DNA of 64,000 nt from an uncultured Eubacteriales bacterium (GCA_949283695.1 CASDTX010000016.1:62001-126000), one strand, 5' to 3'. Shown: positions 1-9,388, counted from the first letter of the stretch. The notes: generated by a model from the letters alone, not told the origin. A program made the numbers and translations.

Positions 1-88
1 CGTGTACTACGGAGGGACCATCGCAGCTCCGGTGCTCCGGGATATATACGACAATGTGCTTCCCTATCTCGGGATTGAAAAAAGCTGA
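1..88 (+). CDS. C-terminal end of a class B penicillin-binding protein (FtsI/SpoVD type), partial
   Basis: Only the last 28 codons are present, read from base 2 to a TGA at 86-88. They encode YYGGTIAAPVLRDI followed by LPYLGIEKS, which matches the end of the transpeptidase domain of FtsI/SpoVD proteins, where a GG(T/S)xAAPVF segment closes the fold. The protein stops right after this segment, so a C-terminal PASTA domain, as found in Bacillus SpoVD, is absent. Its position just before mraY matches the usual dcw order. A septal or spore-cortex transpeptidase role is inferred from family and context; the active site lies outside the window. Confidence 0.75.
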   Translation, partial: VYYGGTIAAPVLRDIYDNVLPYLGIEKS

Positions 89-103
89 GTGATGGTTTAT
101 ACT
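75..103 (+). promoter_or_regulatory. Candidate sigma-A promoter for mraY
   Basis: TTGAAA at 75-80 and TATACT at 98-103 are separated by exactly 17 bases. The -35 lies inside the last codons of the upstream penicillin-binding protein gene, so the mraY-murD-ftsW-ftsQ group could be transcribed separately from the transpeptidase gene. Confidence 0.5.
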
Positions 104-171
104 AAATAAGATATTCGAAAAGGAGGAGAGCTCTCTTCCTCAGGAAACGAAAGAGATGAAGAGGTGGATTT

Positions 172-1128
172 ATGAGTAGTCATGTAGTGATACCGGTACT
201 GGTATCGTTTGCCATAAGCCTGATTCTCGGGCCGGTGGTAATTCCTTTTTTGCGGAAACTGAAGATGAAACAGACAGAGCGTACGGAAGGGGTACAGTCT
301 CACCTGAAGAAGGCGGGTACGCCGACAATGGGCGGGATTATTATTCTGATATCAATCATTCTGACCTCCCTGATCTATGTGAAGGATTATCCGAAGATCA
401 TTCCGATCCTGTTCCTTACAGTGGCGTTTGGGCTGATCGGATTTCTGGATGATTATCTCAAGGTTGTGCTGAAGCGTTCAGACGGCCTTCTGCCGATGCA
501 GAAGATGGCGCTGCAGATCGCGGTCACCGCTGTTTTTGCTTTCTATCTTGTGAAAGTGGCGGATATCCCTCTGACCATGCTTGTGCCGTTCTCCGGCGGA
601 TATTATCTGGATCTGGGCTGGGCGGCAATTCCGGTCCTGTTTATCGCTGTGATCGGAACGGTCAACGGAACCAATTTCACCGATGGACTGGATGGGCTTG
701 CGTCCAGTGTGACCGTGCTTGTGGCCACATTTTTTACTGTGGTGGCGATCGGGACGGAGAGCGGCGTGGAGCCGGCAACCTGTGCGGTTGTAGGCGCCCT
801 TCTCGGCTTCCTGCTTTTTAATGTGTATCCGGCCAGCGTGTTTATGGGCGATACGGGTTCTCTGGCGCTTGGAGGATTTGTGGCAGGAACTGCATATATG
901 CTGCAGATGCCGCTGTTTATCATTATTGTAGGATTTATTTATCTGGTAGAGGTGGCTTCTGTCATGATCCAGGTGACTTATTTTAAGAAGACAGGCGGAA
1001 AGCGCATCTTTAAGATGGCTCCCATCCACCATCACTTCGAATTGTGCGGATGGTCTGAGACACGGGTGGTAGCTGTATTTTCGATTATCACCGCCCTGCT
1101 CTGTCTGATCGCGCTAATGGGGGTATAA
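172..1128 (+). CDS. mraY: Phospho-N-acetylmuramoyl-pentapeptide transferase MraY
   Basis: MraY transfers phospho-MurNAc-pentapeptide from UDP to undecaprenyl phosphate, making lipid I on the inner face of the membrane. At 318 residues it has the family length and is almost entirely hydrophobic, consistent with about ten membrane segments. Visible signatures are GFLDDYLK near residue 92, NGTNFTDGLDGLA near 165, FMGDTGS near 224, and the histidine-rich PIHHHFE near 285. It starts at ATG after a GAGGTGG ribosome site and ends 4 bases before murD, so the two are surely co-transcribed. Confidence 0.97.
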   Translation: MSSHVVIPVLVSFAISLILGPVVIPFLRKLKMKQTERTEGVQSHLKKAGTPTMGGIIILISIILTSLIYVKDYPKIIPILFLTVAFGLIGFLDDYLKVVLKRSDGLLPMQKMALQIAVTAVFAFYLVKVADIPLTMLVPFSGGYYLDLGWAAIPVLFIAVIGTVNGTNFTDGLDGLASSVTVLVATFFTVVAIGTESGVEPATCAVVGALLGFLLFNVYPASVFMGDTGSLALGGFVAGTAYMLQMPLFIIIVGFIYLVEVASVMIQVTYFKKTGGKRIFKMAPIHHHFELCGWSETRVVAVFSIITALLCLIALMGV

Positions 1129-1132
1129 TACA

Positions 1133-2512
1133 ATGGATATCAGAGAATTAAACGGCAAAACCGTGCTTGTGTTTGGATCCGGCATCAGCGGGGAAGCTGC
1201 AGGCTCTCTGCTTCTTGCAGAAGGTGCAGAGGTCGTGATCTATGACGGAAATGAGAAACTGGACGCGGCGAAGATCGGGGAGAAGGTGCTGGGAGGCGCT
1301 GCCCCGGCGGAAGGCGCAGAGCTTCGGATCGTTCTGGGAGAATTCCCGGAGGAGCTGCTGGAGCGGATCGATCTGACAGTGATCAGTCCCGGGGTGCCGA
1401 CCGATCTTCCTGTGGTTGAGAAGATGAAAGAAAAGGGAATCCCGGTATGGGGCGAGATTGAACTCGCGTATCAGGCAGGAAAGGGAGAGGTCCTGGCTGT
1501 CACAGGGACGAACGGGAAGACCACGACCACGACACTTCTGGGCGAGATTATGAAAAATGCCAGAGAGAGTGTGTTCGTTGTCGGCAATATCGGCAATCCT
1601 TATACAAGCATTGCTCTGGAGACGAGAGAAGATTCTGTGATTGTAGCGGAGATGAGCAGCTTTCAGTTAGAGACAGTCCATACATTCTGTCCGAAAGTCA
1701 GCGCTGTCTTAAATATCACACCGGATCATCTGAACCGGCATCATACAATGGAAGCTTACATAGCGGCAAAGAAGCGGATCGCGGAAAATCAGACAGCGGA
1801 CGAGATCTGCGTGCTGAACTATGAGGATGAGGTGTTGCGGGAATTCGGAGAAAACCTGAAGGCACAGGTTCTATATTTCAGCAGCCGGCGTAAACTGGAA
1901 AGAGGCGTTTATCTGGAGGACGGTATGATCATCTGCCAGATGGACGAGAAAGTACCGGTTTGCAGAACAGATGAGCTGCAGATCCTGGGAACCCACAACT
2001 ATGAGAACGCCATGGCGGCCGCGGCGATGGCCTATGCGTACGGTGTCCCGATGGAGACAATCCGGAAGACGCTGAGAGAATTTAAAGGCGTGGAGCATCG
2101 GATTGAGTTCGTGGCCGAGAAGAACGGGGTTGCTTACTATAACGACTCCAAGGGGACGAATCCGGATGCTGCGATCCGGGGAATTCAGGCCATGAACCGG
2201 CCGACTGTTCTGATCGGCGGCGGGTATGACAAGGATTCTTCCTATGACGAGTGGATCCAGGCGTTTGACGGCAAGGTAAAGAAGCTGGTTCTGCTTGGGG
2301 CCACCCGCGAGAAAATCGCGGAATGTGCCGAGAAGAACGGGTTCCATGAGATTGTGATGGCGGATTCCTTTGAGGAAGCCTTTGAGAAGTGTGTAGAATC
2401 AGCACAGCCTGGCGATGCGGTGCTCCTGTCACCTGCCTGCGCCAGCTGGGGAATGTTTAAAAATTATGAAGAACGCGGAGATAAATTCAAGGAGCTTGTA
2501 AAACAACTGTAG
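1133..2512 (+). CDS. murD: UDP-N-acetylmuramoylalanine--D-glutamate ligase MurD
   Basis: This cytoplasmic Mur ligase adds D-glutamate to UDP-MurNAc-L-alanine using ATP. The 459 residues hold an N-terminal Rossmann-like UDP-binding part (VLVFGSGISGEAAG), the ATP-binding loop GTNGKTTTT near residue 125, the NITPDHLNRH segment, and YNDSKGTNPDAA in the last third, all standard for MurD. It follows mraY after 4 bases and precedes ftsW by 13 bases, in the order also seen in Bacillus. Confidence 0.97.
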   Translation: MDIRELNGKTVLVFGSGISGEAAGSLLLAEGAEVVIYDGNEKLDAAKIGEKVLGGAAPAEGAELRIVLGEFPEELLERIDLTVISPGVPTDLPVVEKMKEKGIPVWGEIELAYQAGKGEVLAVTGTNGKTTTTTLLGEIMKNARESVFVVGNIGNPYTSIALETREDSVIVAEMSSFQLETVHTFCPKVSAVLNITPDHLNRHHTMEAYIAAKKRIAENQTADEICVLNYEDEVLREFGENLKAQVLYFSSRRKLERGVYLEDGMIICQMDEKVPVCRTDELQILGTHNYENAMAAAAMAYAYGVPMETIRKTLREFKGVEHRIEFVAEKNGVAYYNDSKGTNPDAAIRGIQAMNRPTVLIGGGYDKDSSYDEWIQAFDGKVKKLVLLGATREKIAECAEKNGFHEIVMADSFEEAFEKCVESAQPGDAVLLSPACASWGMFKNYEERGDKFKELVKQL

Positions 2513-2525
2513 GGAGTGGAGGTTA

Positions 2526-3611
2526 TTGAAGCGTTCCGGAAAGAAGAGACGGTATGACGAGACACTGCTGGCCGCGGTGCTCGTCCTGGTGGTGATCGGG
2601 CTGGTACTTCTTTACAGCACCAGCGCCTATAACGGCAGGGTAAAATTCCAAGATTCATTTTATTATCTGAAGAAGCAGGGATTTGCCACTGCGCTGGGAC
2701 TCTGCGGGATGGCATTTGTGGCCGGAATTGACTACCATAAATGGGTTCCGCTGGCTGTGCCTGGTTATCTGGCGGCGATCGGCCTTTCTGTCGCGGTCAT
2801 GCTCTTCGGAGATGAGTATAACGGGTCCAAAAGATGGTTGTCTTTGGGCCCTGTTTCTTTTCAGCCTTCGGAGTTCGCGAAGGTGGCTGTGATCCTGTTC
2901 TTAGCCTGCCTTGTGAGCAAATATGTGCGGAAGCTGGGGAAGTTTAAGTATCTGGTTCTGATGATGATTCCCGTACTTCCGATTGTCGGGCTGGTCGGTG
3001 CCAGCAACTTAAGCACGGCCATCATCATCCTGGGAATTGCGGTGGTGCTGATCTTCGTAGCCAGCCCGAAGTATTCACAGTTTATCTGGATGGGAAGCGC
3101 GGGCATCTCGTTCATGGCGGTGTTTCTGGCCATGGAGAGCTATCGTCTGGAGCGGATCGCCATCTGGCGCAACCCGGAGAATTATGAGAAGGGCTACCAG
3201 ACGCTTCAGGGACTGTACGCCATCGGAAGCGGCGGACTCTTCGGGCGAGGGCTGGGAAACAGTGTGCAGAAGCTGGGATTTCTTCCGGAAGCGCAGAATG
3301 ATATGATTTTCTCCATTATCTGCGAGGAACTGGGGCTCGTAGGAGCCGGGATGATTATCCTTCTCTTTCTGCTCCTGATCTGGCGGTTCTTTGTGACAGC
3401 GACCAAGGCTCCTGATCTGTTAGGCGCGCTGATTGCGGCGGGGGCCATGGCTCATATGATGATACAGGTGATTCTCAATATCGCCGTAGTTACCAATTCT
3501 ATCCCCAATACGGGCATTACTCTGCCGTTTATCAGCTACGGCGGAACTTCAGTTGTATTTCTTTTGTTGGAAATGGGACTTGTGCTCAGTGTATCAAGTC
3601 TGATAGAATGA
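2526..3611 (+). CDS. ftsW: FtsW/SpoVE-family lipid II polymerase
   Basis: A SEDS-family membrane glycosyltransferase that polymerises lipid II together with a class B penicillin-binding protein. The 361 residues contain about ten hydrophobic segments, GSKRWLSLGPVSFQPSEFAK near 100-120 and a C-terminal PNTGITLPFISYGGTS, both diagnostic for FtsW/SpoVE/RodA. The start is TTG at 2526, behind a GGAGTGGAGG site. In spore formers this dcw-cluster copy may serve division (FtsW) or cortex synthesis (SpoVE); the sequence does not separate these. In Bacillus murG and murB come next, but here ftsQ follows directly. Confidence 0.93.
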   Translation: MKRSGKKRRYDETLLAAVLVLVVIGLVLLYSTSAYNGRVKFQDSFYYLKKQGFATALGLCGMAFVAGIDYHKWVPLAVPGYLAAIGLSVAVMLFGDEYNGSKRWLSLGPVSFQPSEFAKVAVILFLACLVSKYVRKLGKFKYLVLMMIPVLPIVGLVGASNLSTAIIILGIAVVLIFVASPKYSQFIWMGSAGISFMAVFLAMESYRLERIAIWRNPENYEKGYQTLQGLYAIGSGGLFGRGLGNSVQKLGFLPEAQNDMIFSIICEELGLVGAGMIILLFLLLIWRFFVTATKAPDLLGALIAAGAMAHMMIQVILNIAVVTNSIPNTGITLPFISYGGTSVVFLLLEMGLVLSVSSLIE

Positions 3612-3631
3612 GAAAGAAGGAGGCATCCTGA

Positions 3632-4375
3632 TTGAAGAAGAAAAGACACAAGAAGAGAAGGATATGGCCCGTGGCTGCCGGGGTGTTTGCCGGACTTGTC
3701 ATACTGGCTGTGGGGGCGGTGTTCCTGTTCCGAACCCGGTCCTGCGAGGTGGAGGGGAATTCGTATTACAGTGAGAATACGATCACATCATGGATTCAGA
3801 ATGACAGACTTTCCGTGAATACACTGTATGTCCTTGCAAAATACAACTTGACAGACGCAGATCTTCCTTTGGGGGTGGAGAGCCTGGAGATTTCGCTGAA
3901 GAATCCCTGGTCCATCCATGTGACTGTACAGGAGAAAGAACTGGCCGGTTATGTAAACTACAATGACGCTTATTTGTACTTTGACAGAGAAGGCACGGCG
4001 GTACTTACGAGACAGGATCTGATTGACGGGGTTCCCTATATTGACGGACTGACGGTTGACACTGCCAGTGTGGAGCTGGGCGCGGCCCTGCCTGTTGAGG
4101 ATGACGGTGTGTTTGAGAATATTGTTGAGGTTTCGAGAAACTTGAAGAAATACAGTCTCAACCCGGACAGAATTGCCTGCAGCGGAGATGAGATTCAGCT
4201 GTATTTCGGTGTGGTTGAGGTACTGCTTGGCAGCGGCGGATATGAGGAGAAGCTGGAACAGACAGAACCGATCCTTACGAAACTATCTGAGCTGTATCCG
4301 GATACGGCAGGCACGCTTCATCTGGAGAATTATGACCGCGAGTCAGGGAACATCCGGTTTGTGCCCGCGCAGTAG
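3632..4375 (+). CDS. ftsQ: Cell division protein FtsQ/DivIB
   Basis: A bitopic division protein of the FtsQ/DivIB family, which links FtsL and FtsB within the divisome. The 247 residues show a short, very basic cytoplasmic start (KKKRHKKRR), one membrane helix at about 12-34, then a POTRA-like domain beginning CEVEGNSYYSENTI and a beta-rich region. It uses a TTG start 20 bases after ftsW, behind AGAAAGGAGG. Sequence identity in this family is low, so the call rests on architecture and position between ftsW and ftsZ. Confidence 0.88.
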   Translation: MKKKRHKKRRIWPVAAGVFAGLVILAVGAVFLFRTRSCEVEGNSYYSENTITSWIQNDRLSVNTLYVLAKYNLTDADLPLGVESLEISLKNPWSIHVTVQEKELAGYVNYNDAYLYFDREGTAVLTRQDLIDGVPYIDGLTVDTASVELGAALPVEDDGVFENIVEVSRNLKKYSLNPDRIACSGDEIQLYFGVVEVLLGSGGYEEKLEQTEPILTKLSELYPDTAGTLHLENYDRESGNIRFVPAQ

Positions 4376-4430
4376 GAAAAGAAGCCTGACTGAATAGTTT
4401 GAAAAAACGTGAAAAATAAGAAAAAATCTA

Positions 4431-4459
4431 TTGATTATTTACAAAAAAAACTATATTAT
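4431..4459 (+). promoter_or_regulatory. Candidate sigma-A promoter for ftsZ
   Basis: TTGATT at 4431-4436 and TATTAT at 4454-4459 are 17 bases apart in an AT-rich 158-base gap. The start codon is about 70 bases downstream. This would give ftsZ transcription independent of the upstream cell-wall genes. Confidence 0.55.
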
Positions 4460-4533
4460 ATACTTATTGAATTCTATCGTTCAATATAAGGGATGTATAA
4501 GAAATTAATAAGACGACAAAGGAGGAAATACTC

Positions 4534-5706
4534 TTGTTAGAAATTAAGACCAATGAATCAGAAGCGGCCGCAAGAATTATTGTTGTCGGAGTAGGCGGCG
4601 GCGGAAATAACGCTGTGAACCGGATGATCGACGAGCAGATCGCGGGCGTGGAGTTTATCGCAGTAAATACAGATAAGCAGGCACTGCAGCTCTGCAAAGC
4701 GCCGACATTGATGCAGATCGGTGAGAAGCTTACCAAGGGCCTTGGCGCCGGAGCACAGCCGGAAGTAGGAGAGAAAGCAGCAGAAGAAAGCTCAGAGGAG
4801 ATCTCCGCAGCACTCAAAGGTGCAGATATGGTATTTGTTACCTGTGGTATGGGCGGCGGAACAGGTACAGGAGCGGCTCCGGTTATCGCACGTATCGCGA
4901 AGGAGCAGGGAGCACTGACCGTCGGTGTTGTTACAAAGCCGTTCCGTTTTGAATCCAAGACAAGAATGCAGAATGCACTTACTGGAATAGATAAATTAAA
5001 AGAAAACGTTGATACGATCATTGTCATTCCGAATGACAAGCTTCTGGAGGTTGTTGACAGACGCACAACCATGCCGGAGGCGCTGAAGAAGGCGGATGAG
5101 GTTCTTCAGCAGGGTATCCAGGGTATTACGGACCTGATCAATGTTCCATCCCTGATCAACCTGGACTTCGCAGATATTCAGACTGTTATGAAGGACAAGG
5201 GTATTGCGCATATCGGTATCGGTTCCGGCCGCGGCGACGACAAGGCGCTTGAGGCGGTCAAAGAAGCCGTTGCCAGCCCGCTGCTTGAGACAACGATCCA
5301 GGGCGCATCCAATGTCATTGTCAATGTATCCGGAGATATTACTCTTATGGATGCATCCGATGCGGCTGATTATGTACAGGAGCTTGCAGGAGAAAGCGCA
5401 AGTATTATCTTTGGTGCGATGTATGACGATACCAAGTCCGACGAGTGTACCATTACCGTAATCGCGACAGGCTTACATAATGTAGGCGGAAGCGCGTCCA
5501 AGCTGAAAGCAAGACTTGAGGGACAGCCGAAGGTGGGATCCGTTCTCCCGTCAGGCGAGTCACCGGTAAGAAGCCGTCTGGATAATGAGAACAGAACATC
5601 AGCGGCAAGACCGCAGGGCGGAACAATGCCGACTCTGCAGCCGAGAACACCTTCCAGCAATGTGAAGGAGCAGTCTATTAAGATTCCGGATTTCTTCAGA
5701 AGATAG
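4534..5706 (+). CDS. ftsZ: Cell division GTPase FtsZ
   Basis: The tubulin-like GTPase that forms the division ring. The 390 residues show the N-terminal [13 protein letters not shown], the tubulin signature [10 protein letters not shown] near 108-117, and a variable linker ending in the conserved tail IKIPDFFRR, which binds FtsA, SepF and similar partners. A TTG start at 4534 sits 7 bases after an AAAGGAGG ribosome site; no ATG alternative exists before the conserved domain. A terminator follows, so ftsZ is the last gene of the cluster. Confidence 0.97.
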   Translation: MLEIKTNESEAAARIIVVGVGGGGNNAVNRMIDEQIAGVEFIAVNTDKQALQLCKAPTLMQIGEKLTKGLGAGAQPEVGEKAAEESSEEISAALKGADMVFVTCGMGGGTGTGAAPVIARIAKEQGALTVGVVTKPFRFESKTRMQNALTGIDKLKENVDTIIVIPNDKLLEVVDRRTTMPEALKKADEVLQQGIQGITDLINVPSLINLDFADIQTVMKDKGIAHIGIGSGRGDDKALEAVKEAVASPLLETTIQGASNVIVNVSGDITLMDASDAADYVQELAGESASIIFGAMYDDTKSDECTITVIATGLHNVGGSASKLKARLEGQPKVGSVLPSGESPVRSRLDNENRTSAARPQGGTMPTLQPRTPSSNVKEQSIKIPDFFRR

Positions 5707-5738
5707 TCCGGCACAATCAATTCTAAAAAGTACGAAGA

Positions 5739-5779
5739 ACAGTCAGAAAGCAGCAGATGCAGGCTTTCTGGCTGTTTTC
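5739..5779 (+). terminator. Terminator after ftsZ
   Basis: A 13-bp stem (5739-5751 with 5763-5775, one G-U pair) with an 11-base loop is followed by TTTTCT. It lies 33 bases after the ftsZ stop. Confidence 0.75.
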
Positions 5780-5810
5780 TATATTCTGAGAAATTTTCGT
5801 TCTTGTTTCC

Positions 5811-5877
5811 TGTCGAAATATATTTTTCTCTCTCTGTCATCTTCTGACAAAATTCACACAACTGACGGCGATATAAT
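5811..5877 (+). promoter_or_regulatory. spoIIG-type promoter with Spo0A boxes
   Basis: An exact 0A box TGTCGAA is at 5811-5817. A second near-match TGACAAA (one mismatch to TGNCGAA) at 5845-5851 overlaps a -35-like CTGACA at 5844-5849. A perfect -10 TATAAT is at 5872-5877. The gap between -35 and -10 is 22 bases, far from the usual 17, and is the known hallmark of the Spo0A-activated spoIIG promoter of Bacillus. The start codon of spoIIGA is 42 bases downstream. Confidence 0.7.
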
Positions 5878-5919
5878 AAGACCCGGATCGTTTCCGGAGA
5901 ACAGGAAAGAAGGTGTAGC

Positions 5920-6720
5920 ATGTACTATGAGCTGTACATAGATGTCTTTTTCCTCGAGAATTTCATGATGGACAGTCTTCTCCTTCTGGCTGTAAGCCGG
6001 GCGCTTAAATCAGGGACTTCCTGGGGCAGGAATCTGCTGGGAGGAGCTGTGGGAAGCCTGCTCACCTGTCTGACTGTCGTGTCCCCCTTCCCTTCCGGGG
6101 TGAAACTGCTTATTCTGCATCTGGCGGCGGGTCCGGCAATGCTGTGTACAGGCATTCGGATTACAGGGCCGGCGCAGTTCCTAAAGGCAGTAGTTCTGCT
6201 GTATTTCATGTCTGTTCTGCTGGGCGGGATGATGCAGCTTTTCCGGCCTTATATGAGGAGTGTGAGCCTTTTCTACGCGGCTGCGGCAGCAGGGCATCTG
6301 ATGTTGTCAAGACTGTGGACGTTCCTGTATCTGGTGCAGAGGGAGAGAGAACGGATTGTCAGAGTCACACTCTATAAAGCAGATGGGACCTGTGTTACGG
6401 CAGACGCGCTCTGGGATACAGGAAATGAGCTGAGAGATTATGTGACCGGCGAGCCGGTCAGTATTATGGATCCCGGGCTGGCCGGTCGGCTCTCTGCCGT
6501 GCCGGAGGCGGAAACAGGATTTCATCTGATCCCTTATCGCTGTGTGGGCGGGGAATCACTGATGCAGGTATTCCGGATTGATAAGATGTGCATTCACGCT
6601 GAGGGAAGCAGGGGGGACGGTGATGCCTGGATCCAGTGCCCGGTTCTGGGGATTGGAGAAGCCTGGCACGCGGAACACGGAGACTATGAAATGATTCTCA
6701 ATCCGGAAATATTTTCGTAA
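5920..6720 (+). CDS. spoIIGA: Sporulation sigma-E factor-processing peptidase SpoIIGA
   Basis: A membrane-bound aspartic protease that removes the propeptide of pro-sigma-E in the mother cell. The N-terminal half is hydrophobic, with about five membrane segments (YELYIDVFFLENFMMD is typical of the family start). The cytoplasmic C-terminal half carries the catalytic DTGNEL, with Asp at residue 166. At 266 residues it is slightly shorter than the Bacillus protein. It precedes sigE by 68 bases, the same order as in Bacillus, and sits behind a Spo0A-type promoter. Confidence 0.93.
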   Translation: MYYELYIDVFFLENFMMDSLLLLAVSRALKSGTSWGRNLLGGAVGSLLTCLTVVSPFPSGVKLLILHLAAGPAMLCTGIRITGPAQFLKAVVLLYFMSVLLGGMMQLFRPYMRSVSLFYAAAAAGHLMLSRLWTFLYLVQRERERIVRVTLYKADGTCVTADALWDTGNELRDYVTGEPVSIMDPGLAGRLSAVPEAETGFHLIPYRCVGGESLMQVFRIDKMCIHAEGSRGDGDAWIQCPVLGIGEAWHAEHGDYEMILNPEIFS

Positions 6721-6788
6721 AAAGCGGATACGAAATAGAAATCATAAGGGGGACTTAAGTCCGCCCGTAAGATAGAGGAGGAGACAAG

Positions 6789-7529
6789 ATGATGATAAAA
6801 GTAGCCGTTCCACAGCAGTTCAAACTGCGGGTGATCCCGGATATCAAGAGCCTGATATTCGGTGGCGGGAGAGAAATCCATTACATAGGAGGCACAGAAG
6901 TGCTGCCGCCTCCGCTGGAAGGAGCGCGGGAAAATGAGATGATTCAGAAACTGGGGACCGAGTGCGACGAGGAAGCGAAGAAAACGCTGATCGAGCATAA
7001 CCTCAGGCTTGTTGTATATATTGCCAAGAAGTTCGACAATACAGGTGTGGGAGTGGAGGATCTGATTTCTATAGGAACCATCGGGCTGATTAAGGCAATC
7101 AATACCTTCAATCCTACGAAGAAGATTAAGCTTGCGACTTATGCGTCCAGATGCATTGAAAATGAGATTCTCATGTATCTGAGGAGGAACAGCAAGACGA
7201 AGATGGAAGTTTCCATTGACGAGCCTCTGAATGTGGACTGGGACGGAAATGAACTCCTGCTGTCTGATATTCTGGGAACAGAGGAGGACACCATCTACCG
7301 GGACCTGGAGAATGAGGCAGAGCGAAAACTCCTTGTGCGGGCGCTCAATAAGCTGAGCAGCCGGGAGAAACTGATCGTCAGCATGCGCTTCGGGCTGGAT
7401 AATCCGGAAGGGAGAGAGAAGACGCAGAAAGAAGTGGCGGATCTGCTGGGGATTTCCCAGTCGTATATCTCGCGTCTGGAGAAGAAGATCATGCAGAGAC
7501 TGCGGCGCGAGATGGTGCGCTATGAGTAG
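6789..7529 (+). CDS. sigE: RNA polymerase sporulation sigma factor pro-sigma-E
   Basis: The early mother-cell sigma factor. The 246 residues begin with a propeptide of about 30 residues and a [13 protein letters not shown] junction, matching the YIGGSEALPPPL cleavage region of Bacillus pro-sigma-E. Region 2 ([37 protein letters not shown]) and region 4 ([35 protein letters not shown]) are complete. It is translated from an ATG behind AGAGGAGGAG. The sigma-G gene, which follows sigE in Bacillus, is about 46 kb away here. Confidence 0.96.
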   Translation: MMIKVAVPQQFKLRVIPDIKSLIFGGGREIHYIGGTEVLPPPLEGARENEMIQKLGTECDEEAKKTLIEHNLRLVVYIAKKFDNTGVGVEDLISIGTIGLIKAINTFNPTKKIKLATYASRCIENEILMYLRRNSKTKMEVSIDEPLNVDWDGNELLLSDILGTEEDTIYRDLENEAERKLLVRALNKLSSREKLIVSMRFGLDNPEGREKTQKEVADLLGISQSYISRLEKKIMQRLRREMVRYE

Positions 7530-7545
7530 ACGAGCTGAAAACTGC

Positions 7546-7570
7546 GGGGACAGAAGATGCTTCTGTCCCC
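7546..7570. terminator. Shared hairpin between sigE and the convergent ABC exporter gene
   Basis: A perfect 11-bp inverted repeat (7546-7556 with 7560-7570) with a 3-base loop lies between the two convergent stops. The flanking T runs are short on both strands, so termination strength is uncertain. Confidence 0.5.
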
Positions 7571-7582
7571 GATTCTGTGTGT

Positions 7583-9304
7583 CTACAGATTGTAGTAATG
7601 CGCATACAGGCCGCCTTTTTCAAGGAGTGTTTCGTGTGTCCCGCGCTCTGCGATTCCGTCTTCCGTAATAACGATGATTTCATCTGCGTTTCGGATGGTT
7701 GAAAGCCGGTGGGCAATGGTGATGGTCGTGCGGTTCCTGGACAGCTCTTCCAGGCTCTGCTGGATCCAGCGCTCGCTTTCGTTGTCCAGGGCGCTGGTGG
7801 CCTCATCCAGGATGAGGATGGGCGGATTCTTAAGAAAGACACGGGCAATCGAAATACGCTGTTTCTGCCCTCCGGAGAGTCTGGCGCCGCGCTCACCTAC
7901 GCAGGTGTCATATCCGTCCGGAAGTTCCTGGATGAAGTCGTGGATATTGGCCCGCTTTGCGGCCTCGATGATCTCTTCCTCAGAGGCGCCAGGCTTCCCG
8001 TAAGCGATGTTGTCACGGATGGTCCCCTCAAACAGATAAACATCCTGCTGAACCATGCCGATCTGGCTGCGCAGGCTTTTCAGCTGCAGCGTCCGCACGT
8101 CTTTGCCGTCGATGGTGATCCTGCCGCCTGTCACGTCATAGAACCTGGGGAGCAGACTGCAGATCGTTGTCTTGCCGCTGCCCGAGGGCCCCACCAGCGC
8201 AACAGATTTCCCGGCCGGAATTTCGAAGGATACGTGCGAGAGCACGGGGATGTTGTCATCACTGTAATGGAAGGAGACGTCTTCATAGCAGACGCGTCCT
8301 TTCACATCCGTGAGAGGTTTGGCATCGGGCGCGTCCACGATCTCCGGATCTGTCTCCATGACGTCAAGGAAGCGGCGGAAACCGGCAAGTCCTTTCTGGA
8401 TCATCTCAATCAGTTCTACCAGGATCTGGATCGGGCTGATGAAGATCCCGATATACAGTGCGTACATGGCCAGATCCCCGGCGTCCATCTGGCCGTTTGC
8501 GATCAGGCAGCCGCCGAACACGAGGGTTACCAGGTACATCATGCCCTGGAAGAAAAGATTCCATGCCATAAAGCTGCCCATACAGTGATAGTTGTTGTCT
8601 TTTGAGATCAGGAAGGCGTGGTTGCTTTTCCGGAATTTCTCACGTTCGATTTCCTCATTCGCGAAAGACTGAACGACCCGGATACCGCCCAGCGTATCCT
8701 GAAGACTGGAGTTCACATCGCCGATCTTTCTGCGGTTCTCCATAAAGGTTTCCTGCATCCGGCCGTTCTGCCGCAGTGAGAACACGAACATACAGAGAAC
8801 GAGGAACACCAGGGGGAGGGCAAGCCTCCAGTTAATCAGAAACAGAAACACGAAAGAACCGATGATCTTCACAAGGGAAATGAACAGATTCTCCGGGCCG
8901 TGGTGAGCGAATTCCGCAATGTCAAAGAGGTCAGAAACAAGTTTGCTCATCATCTGACCGGAATTATTCCTGCTGTAATAGGAAAAGGAAAGCTTTTCAT
9001 AATGGTCAAAAAGCTGCTGGCGCATATCCCGTTCCATATTCGCCCCCATCATATGTCCCTGGTAGCTGACGTAGTATTTACAGAGGCTCTGAATGAGATA
9101 CATGGCCAGAAGGCCGGCCGCGATCAGAGGAAGAGCCTGCAGGATCACACTGCTGTCCCGGGTGAACAGGGTCTGCGTCATGGTGCGGAGAATCTGTGGG
9201 TAAGCCAGATCTACGATGCTGATGAAGGCCGCGCAGAAAAGGTCAATAAAAAAGACCGCTTTATACGGCGCGTAATAGCGAATGAATTTTCTTAAAGTAT
9301 GCAT
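7583..9304 (-). CDS. ABC exporter, fused permease and ATPase
   Basis: A 573-residue half-transporter of the MsbA/LmrA type. The N-terminal half has six hydrophobic segments of an exporter transmembrane domain. The C-terminal half is a complete ATPase with Walker A GPSGSGKTT, Q-loop QQDVYLFEGT, signature LSGGQKQR, Walker B ILILDEATSALD and the switch His in IAHRL. It is expected to work as a homodimer at the membrane, and the substrate (lipid, peptide or drug) cannot be told. The start ATG at 9304 has an AAGGAGAG site 8 bases upstream; a longer in-frame reading to 9388 lacks one. It is monocistronic and convergent with sigE. Confidence 0.9.
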   Translation of the reverse strand: MHTLRKFIRYYAPYKAVFFIDLFCAAFISIVDLAYPQILRTMTQTLFTRDSSVILQALPLIAAGLLAMYLIQSLCKYYVSYQGHMMGANMERDMRQQLFDHYEKLSFSYYSRNNSGQMMSKLVSDLFDIAEFAHHGPENLFISLVKIIGSFVFLFLINWRLALPLVFLVLCMFVFSLRQNGRMQETFMENRRKIGDVNSSLQDTLGGIRVVQSFANEEIEREKFRKSNHAFLISKDNNYHCMGSFMAWNLFFQGMMYLVTLVFGGCLIANGQMDAGDLAMYALYIGIFISPIQILVELIEMIQKGLAGFRRFLDVMETDPEIVDAPDAKPLTDVKGRVCYEDVSFHYSDDNIPVLSHVSFEIPAGKSVALVGPSGSGKTTICSLLPRFYDVTGGRITIDGKDVRTLQLKSLRSQIGMVQQDVYLFEGTIRDNIAYGKPGASEEEIIEAAKRANIHDFIQELPDGYDTCVGERGARLSGGQKQRISIARVFLKNPPILILDEATSALDNESERWIQQSLEELSRNRTTITIAHRLSTIRNADEIIVITEDGIAERGTHETLLEKGGLYAHYYNL

Positions 9305-9359
9305 GATCTCTCTCCTTCTTTTTGAATGGAAAAACTTCAGAATATTTTTGAATACCATC

Positions 9360-9388
9360 ATCTTAGCATATGGAACCGGAATTGACAA
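9360..9388 (-). promoter_or_regulatory. Candidate sigma-A promoter for the ABC exporter
   Basis: On the minus strand TTGTCA (9383-9388) and TAAGAT (9360-9365) are 17 bases apart. The exporter start codon lies about 55 bases downstream. Confidence 0.5.
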
